Positions 60,005 to 64,000 of a DNA stretch of 64,000 bases are shown one piece after another (position 1 is the first letter of the stretch; each line of letters begins with the position of its first letter). Under the pieces are notes generated by a model. It worked only from the letters and a program-made list of their open reading frames with translations. It searched no databases and was not told the DNA's origin. This stretch comes from Acidobacteriota bacterium. GTDB taxonomy: Bacteria > Acidobacteriota > Terriglobia > Acidiferrales > UBA7541. Made by a program: the position numbers and the translations under genes. Location: assembly GCA_013289665.1 (NCBI GenBank), contig JABCZN010000012.1, positions 62,001 to 126,000 of the forward strand, given 5' to 3'.

Positions 60005-63000
60005 TTGACCTCAGCCACCGCTCGTTTCGTCCGCCGTGCAGGCAAGTTTTTGATCCTTCTCTGGACCACTATCTCGATCTTGCTCGGCTCGAACGCTCCC
60101 GCTCAGGAACTCTCCGCGGACCAGATGAAAGGCCTCTCCTGGCGGCTGATCGGGCCCCATCGCGGTGGACGCGTCACCGCCGTCGCAGGAATCGCCGGCG
60201 ATCCAAAAACCTATTACATGGGCACGCCCGGCGGCGGCGTCTGGAAAACCATCAACGGCGGCGTCACCTGGCTGCCGATTTTTGACGACGCACGCGTGGC
60301 CTCGATCGGCGACCTGGTCGTAGCACCGTCGGATCCCAACACCATTTATGTCGCCACGGGCGAGCAGTCGCCGGGAAACGGCCTCTGGAAATCCACCGAT
60401 GCCGGCGCCACCTGGACGAACATCGGCATTCGCGAATCACGCACAATTCCCTCCATCCTCGTCGACCCGAAGGATGCCAACATCGTCTATGTCGCGGCAG
60501 TGGGCGACAGCACGCCCGGCGATTATCGCGGCATATACAAAACCACCGATGGCGGCAAGTCCTGGCGCAAGGTTTTCTATAAAGACGACCGCCACGGTCC
60601 AACGGAACTCTGCTTCGATGCCAACAGCTCCCGCGTGATCTACGCGGTCGTCCGGAGAATTCCCGGGCCGCCGTCGGAAAAACCTGCCGAAGAGAAAACG
60701 CCCCAGGAACAGGAAGCGGACACCGTCATCATCAGATCCTCCGACGCGGGCGAAACCTGGACTCCAACCGGTGAAAAAGGATTGCCACCCTCCCACCGCG
60801 GACGCATCGGCCTCGCCGTCGCTCCCGGCCTTTCCGGCAAGCGGGTTTTCTCCCTGATGCGCCAGGGACTTTTCCGTTCCGACGATGGAGGCGAAACCTG
60901 GCAGCAGATCACGCAGGATCCGCGCGTGCTCGGCGACGATTATTTTGGCCGCGTCTACTCCGATCCGAAAAACCCTGAAGTCGTCTACGTGATGCAGACC
61001 TCCACATACAAGTCGACCGACGGCGGCCGCAGCTTCGTGGCATGGAAAGGCACGCCGAGCGGCGAAGACGATCACGTCCTGTGGATCGCACCTGAAGACC
61101 CCAGTCGTATCATCATGGGCACGGACCAGGGCGCGGTCATCACACTCGACGGGGGAAAAATCTGGAATACCTGGTACAACCAGCCGACCGGGCAGTTTTA
61201 CAGAGTCTCGACCGATCGCTTCTTTCCCTATCGCCTCTACGCCTCGCAGCAGGATTCCGGCTCCGTCTCCGTGCCCAATCGCACCGACTACGGCCTGATC
61301 ACCTATCGCGACTGGTTTCCTACCGGTTCGTTCGAAAGCGCGTTCATCGCCCCCGATCCGCTCGATGCCAACTCCGTATTTTCCGTCGGCTGGTATGGCG
61401 TTGTGCTGCGCCTGAACCGGACCACGGGACAGGTGGCCACGATTTTTCTTCCGCCCTCCAGCTATCGCGTAACCTGGGAAACGCCGTTGATCTTTTCTCC
61501 GCGCGATCCCCACGCGCTCTATTACGGCGCGCAATATCTCCTGAAGACGACTGACGGCGGCACAACCTGGAAAGAGATCAGCGGGGATCTTACCAGCAAG
61601 ACGCCCGAACCTCCCGGCGCGGCCAAACCCATGGAGAATGGCCACCGGCTCACGAAAGACGCCAACGAATTTTCACTGTGGGAAGGCGCGGATGACGACG
61701 ATGATGCTCAAACCGCTCCGCACGGCGCGATCCAGAGCATCGCTCCTTCGCCGCTCGACGCCAACCTGATCTGGGTTGGCTCAACCACCGGGCTCATCCA
61801 CCTCACCCACGACGGTCGAACCTGGGCGGATGTCACTCCTGCCAATCTTCCGGAGAATCCCTACATCAATTGCGTCGAAGCTTCACCGCACGACAGGAAC
61901 ACTGCCTATGCCGCGGTCTTCGCCAAGCACGGCACGTTTTCGCTGCTCTATGCACCGCGGGACGTGCGTCCGTATTTCTATCGCACCCGTGACGCCGGAA
62001 AAACCTGGGAAAAAATCGTCACCGGCCTGCCCGAAGACGGCATGGCCCGCACCATCCGTGAAGATCCCGGCCGCAAGGGACTCCTTTTCGCCGGCACCAC
62101 CAACGCGGTTTATGTTTCCTTCGATTCCGGAGATCACTGGCAGCCGATGCAGCTCAATTTGCCCGCCGCCAATGTCACCGATCTCGCCATCCACGGCGCG
62201 GATCTTGTTGCCGCCACCTTCGGCCGCGGCCTGTGGATTCTCGACGACATTTCCGCTCTCCGCCAGTGGTCCGCGAAACTCCGAGACTCTCCTGCAGAAA
62301 TGTTCCTGCCGGAGCCTGCAATCCGCGTCCGCTGGGACAACTATCCGGATACGCCGTTGCAAACGGAGACGCCCGCAGGCCGCAATCCCGCGGATGGCGT
62401 CGCGCTCCAATACTTTCAAAAGTCTCCGTCGAAGAGCGAACTCACTCTTGCCATCTACGACCAACAGGGAAATCTGGTGCGTCATTATTCGAACCATGCC
62501 GTCCAGGAAACGATTCCGCCCCCGAATGTTCCGGAATATTGGTTCTACCCCGAGGACGCGCTCCCCAATCAGGCGGGCATCAACCGTTTCGTCTGGGATC
62601 TCCATTACGCGCACCCGACCGCACTGCCTTACGGATATTTTGGCGCGCGGCTGAAATACACCGAATACACGGTGCCCGATCATGCCGTTCCCGGCGAAAC
62701 GCCGCGCGTTCAGCCGCCGGGGCCGCTGGCAGCGCCGGGCACATATGATCTGCTTTTCACCCGGGAAGGGAAGACGTACAAGCAGAAGCTGCAAGTGTTG
62801 CCCGACCCGCGCGTCCACATCAGCGCGGAAGATTACGCCGCGCAACTCGCGCTGTCCCGCAGGATCTCCGCGTTCATGGAAGACACCGCGCGCTCGTTCC
62901 AGGCCATCGTGGCGTTACACGCGGAATTCGACGCCCGCAAAAAATCCTTGCCTCGAAATCAACCGAAAGAACTTGCCGATGCTCTTGCTGGAGTTGAAAA

Positions 63001-63289
63001 ACAATTTCACGCATTGGAGGACGGCAACGCGGAAGCCGCCGGCTTCGGCATCCTGAATCGCGATTTCGGCCACGACCTCGTCATGGTCCAGAGCGCCGAC
63101 ATGAGGCCCGCCGAATCGGCGTATGACGCCGTCAACAGCGGCTGCAATGCCATTGAAAAAAACATCACCGCTTGGAACAAGCTCAACGCGGAGACGTTGC
63201 CGGCCCTGAACAAGCTTTTGAAGGATCAGAAAGCGGAAGCTCTGCCGGTGGCGCCTGCATCACCGGCTCCGCCTGCCTGCGCGAAGTAG
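60005..63289 (+). CDS. Secreted BNR/sortilin (VPS10)-like repeat protein
   Basis: WRLIGPHRGGRVTAVAGIAGDPKTYYMGTPGGGVWKTINGGVTW..., repeated S/TxDxGxTW Asp-box motifs; TTG start after AGGAG inferred. Confidence 0.9.
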   Translation: MTSATARFVRRAGKFLILLWTTISILLGSNAPAQELSADQMKGLSWRLIGPHRGGRVTAVAGIAGDPKTYYMGTPGGGVWKTINGGVTWLPIFDDARVASIGDLVVAPSDPNTIYVATGEQSPGNGLWKSTDAGATWTNIGIRESRTIPSILVDPKDANIVYVAAVGDSTPGDYRGIYKTTDGGKSWRKVFYKDDRHGPTELCFDANSSRVIYAVVRRIPGPPSEKPAEEKTPQEQEADTVIIRSSDAGETWTPTGEKGLPPSHRGRIGLAVAPGLSGKRVFSLMRQGLFRSDDGGETWQQITQDPRVLGDDYFGRVYSDPKNPEVVYVMQTSTYKSTDGGRSFVAWKGTPSGEDDHVLWIAPEDPSRIIMGTDQGAVITLDGGKIWNTWYNQPTGQFYRVSTDRFFPYRLYASQQDSGSVSVPNRTDYGLITYRDWFPTGSFESAFIAPDPLDANSVFSVGWYGVVLRLNRTTGQVATIFLPPSSYRVTWETPLIFSPRDPHALYYGAQYLLKTTDGGTTWKEISGDLTSKTPEPPGAAKPMENGHRLTKDANEFSLWEGADDDDDAQTAPHGAIQSIAPSPLDANLIWVGSTTGLIHLTHDGRTWADVTPANLPENPYINCVEASPHDRNTAYAAVFAKHGTFSLLYAPRDVRPYFYRTRDAGKTWEKIVTGLPEDGMARTIREDPGRKGLLFAGTTNAVYVSFDSGDHWQPMQLNLPAANVTDLAIHGADLVAATFGRGLWILDDISALRQWSAKLRDSPAEMFLPEPAIRVRWDNYPDTPLQTETPAGRNPADGVALQYFQKSPSKSELTLAIYDQQGNLVRHYSNHAVQETIPPPNVPEYWFYPEDALPNQAGINRFVWDLHYAHPTALPYGYFGARLKYTEYTVPDHAVPGETPRVQPPGPLAAPGTYDLLFTREGKTYKQKLQVLPDPRVHISAEDYAAQLALSRRISAFMEDTARSFQAIVALHAEFDARKKSLPRNQPKELADALAGVEKQFHALEDGNAEAAGFGILNRDFGHDLVMVQSADMRPAESAYDAVNSGCNAIEKNITAWNKLNAETLPALNKLLKDQKAEALPVAPASPAPPACAK

Positions 63290-63316
63290 AACAATTTGTT
63301 GCCCGGGGGCTGCCGC

Positions 63317-64000
63317 TCAGTCACTGGCTGCGGCGGATTTGCCGGTGGCAACGCCGGCTTCGGTTATGCCGGTGGCCACGGCGCGGTAGCGGACCACCAG
63401 AATCGTCAGATCGTCCGCCTGGCGCGCGCCACGCGCGAAATTTTCCACCGATTCGAGCACCGTCTTCTGAATTTCATCCAGCGGCAAGTCGGTCTTTCCT
63501 TGCAACACGGCGCGCAATCTGGCCACGCCGTAAAGTTCTTCTTCCGGGTCCATCGCTTCGGTCACGCCGTCGCTGAAAAGCACCAGCGTATCGTCCGGCT
63601 CCAGTTGCAGAGAGGCGGTAGTGAATTCCGCTTCGGGCACCAGGCCAACGGGGAAGGAACCTTCGGTGAACGCTTCCTGCGTCGTTTCCCTGCGCAACAA
63701 TATCGGCGAAGGATGCCCTGCATTGATGTATTCGAGCTTTCCGCTGTCCTCCAAAATGCCGAAAAACATCGTCGCATACCGCCCCACTTCCGCGTGGTCG
63801 CACAGAAAGCGATTGACGTGGTTGAACGTCCGTGCCGGGTCCGTGCCCAGCGTCATGCCGGAAAGCGCGCCCTGCAACATCGTGGTCAGCAGCGCCGCTC
63901 CCAAACCCTTGCCGCTGACATCGGCCAGCAGGAATGCCGTGCGCCGGTCATCGAGCGGGAAGACGTCGAAATAATCTCCTCCCACAGACAAACAAGGAAA
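63317..64000 (-). CDS. PP2C/SpoIIE-type serine phosphatase (partial, runs off window end)
   Basis: SVGGDYFDVFPLDDRRTAFLLADVSGKGLGAALLTTMLQGAL...LEPDDTLVLFSDGVTEAMDPEEELYG. Confidence 0.9.
   Translation of the reverse strand, partial: FPCLSVGGDYFDVFPLDDRRTAFLLADVSGKGLGAALLTTMLQGALSGMTLGTDPARTFNHVNRFLCDHAEVGRYATMFFGILEDSGKLEYINAGHPSPILLRRETTQEAFTEGSFPVGLVPEAEFTTASLQLEPDDTLVLFSDGVTEAMDPEEELYGVARLRAVLQGKTDLPLDEIQKTVLESVENFARGARQADDLTILVVRYRAVATGITEAGVATGKSAAASD

Overview
This is a 64 kb chromosomal window from a GC-rich bacterium. Gene content and family mix (paired VWFA-related secreted proteins, ECF sigma/anti-sigma pair, bactofilin, SpoIIE phosphatases, BNR/sortilin-like repeat protein) suggest Acidobacteriota, but this is inferred from content and no search was run. 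I see no rRNA, convincing tRNA, CRISPR array, phage or transposon. Recognisable content: VWFA proteins, an M48 protease fused to a beta-propeller, a UvrD/AddA-type helicase-nuclease, two DinB-family proteins, thiolase, ArsR/SRPBCC pair, ECF sigma/anti-sigma, prolyl oligopeptidase, 3-hydroxyacyl-CoA dehydrogenase, recA, a stand-alone penicillin-binding transpeptidase, M23 peptidase, pirin, GAF-SpoIIE phosphatase, 2-oxoacid:ferredoxin oxidoreductase (korAB), lexA, Zn-dependent phospholipase C-like protein, pseudo-receiver/trypsin fusion, pyruvate carboxylase, esterase, ATP-grasp enzyme, bactofilin, SDR, amidohydrolase, a selenocysteine formate dehydrogenase operon, a two-gene membrane histidine-kinase locus, CPBP protease, MacAB/FtsX-type exporter, BNR-repeat protein and a SpoIIE phosphatase. 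Main discoveries: (1) two overlapping paralogous membrane kinases, one with an intact ATPase domain but Asp replacing the phospho-acceptor His, the other with an intact H-box but no ATPase domain, suggesting a split trans-phosphorylating kinase; (2) a shared 17-bp direct-repeat operator TTYGCTTYNNNTTYGCC upstream of lexA, the recA unit, an AddA-like helicase and a DinB gene, a candidate SOS box that exactly fills the -35/-10 spacer at two of the promoters; (3) a complete isolated transcription unit for a 17-aa Lys-rich microprotein; (4) a selenocysteine UGA with SECIS-like hairpin that splits the FDH alpha ORF in the supplied track; (5) a pseudo-receiver/TM/trypsin protease fusion.
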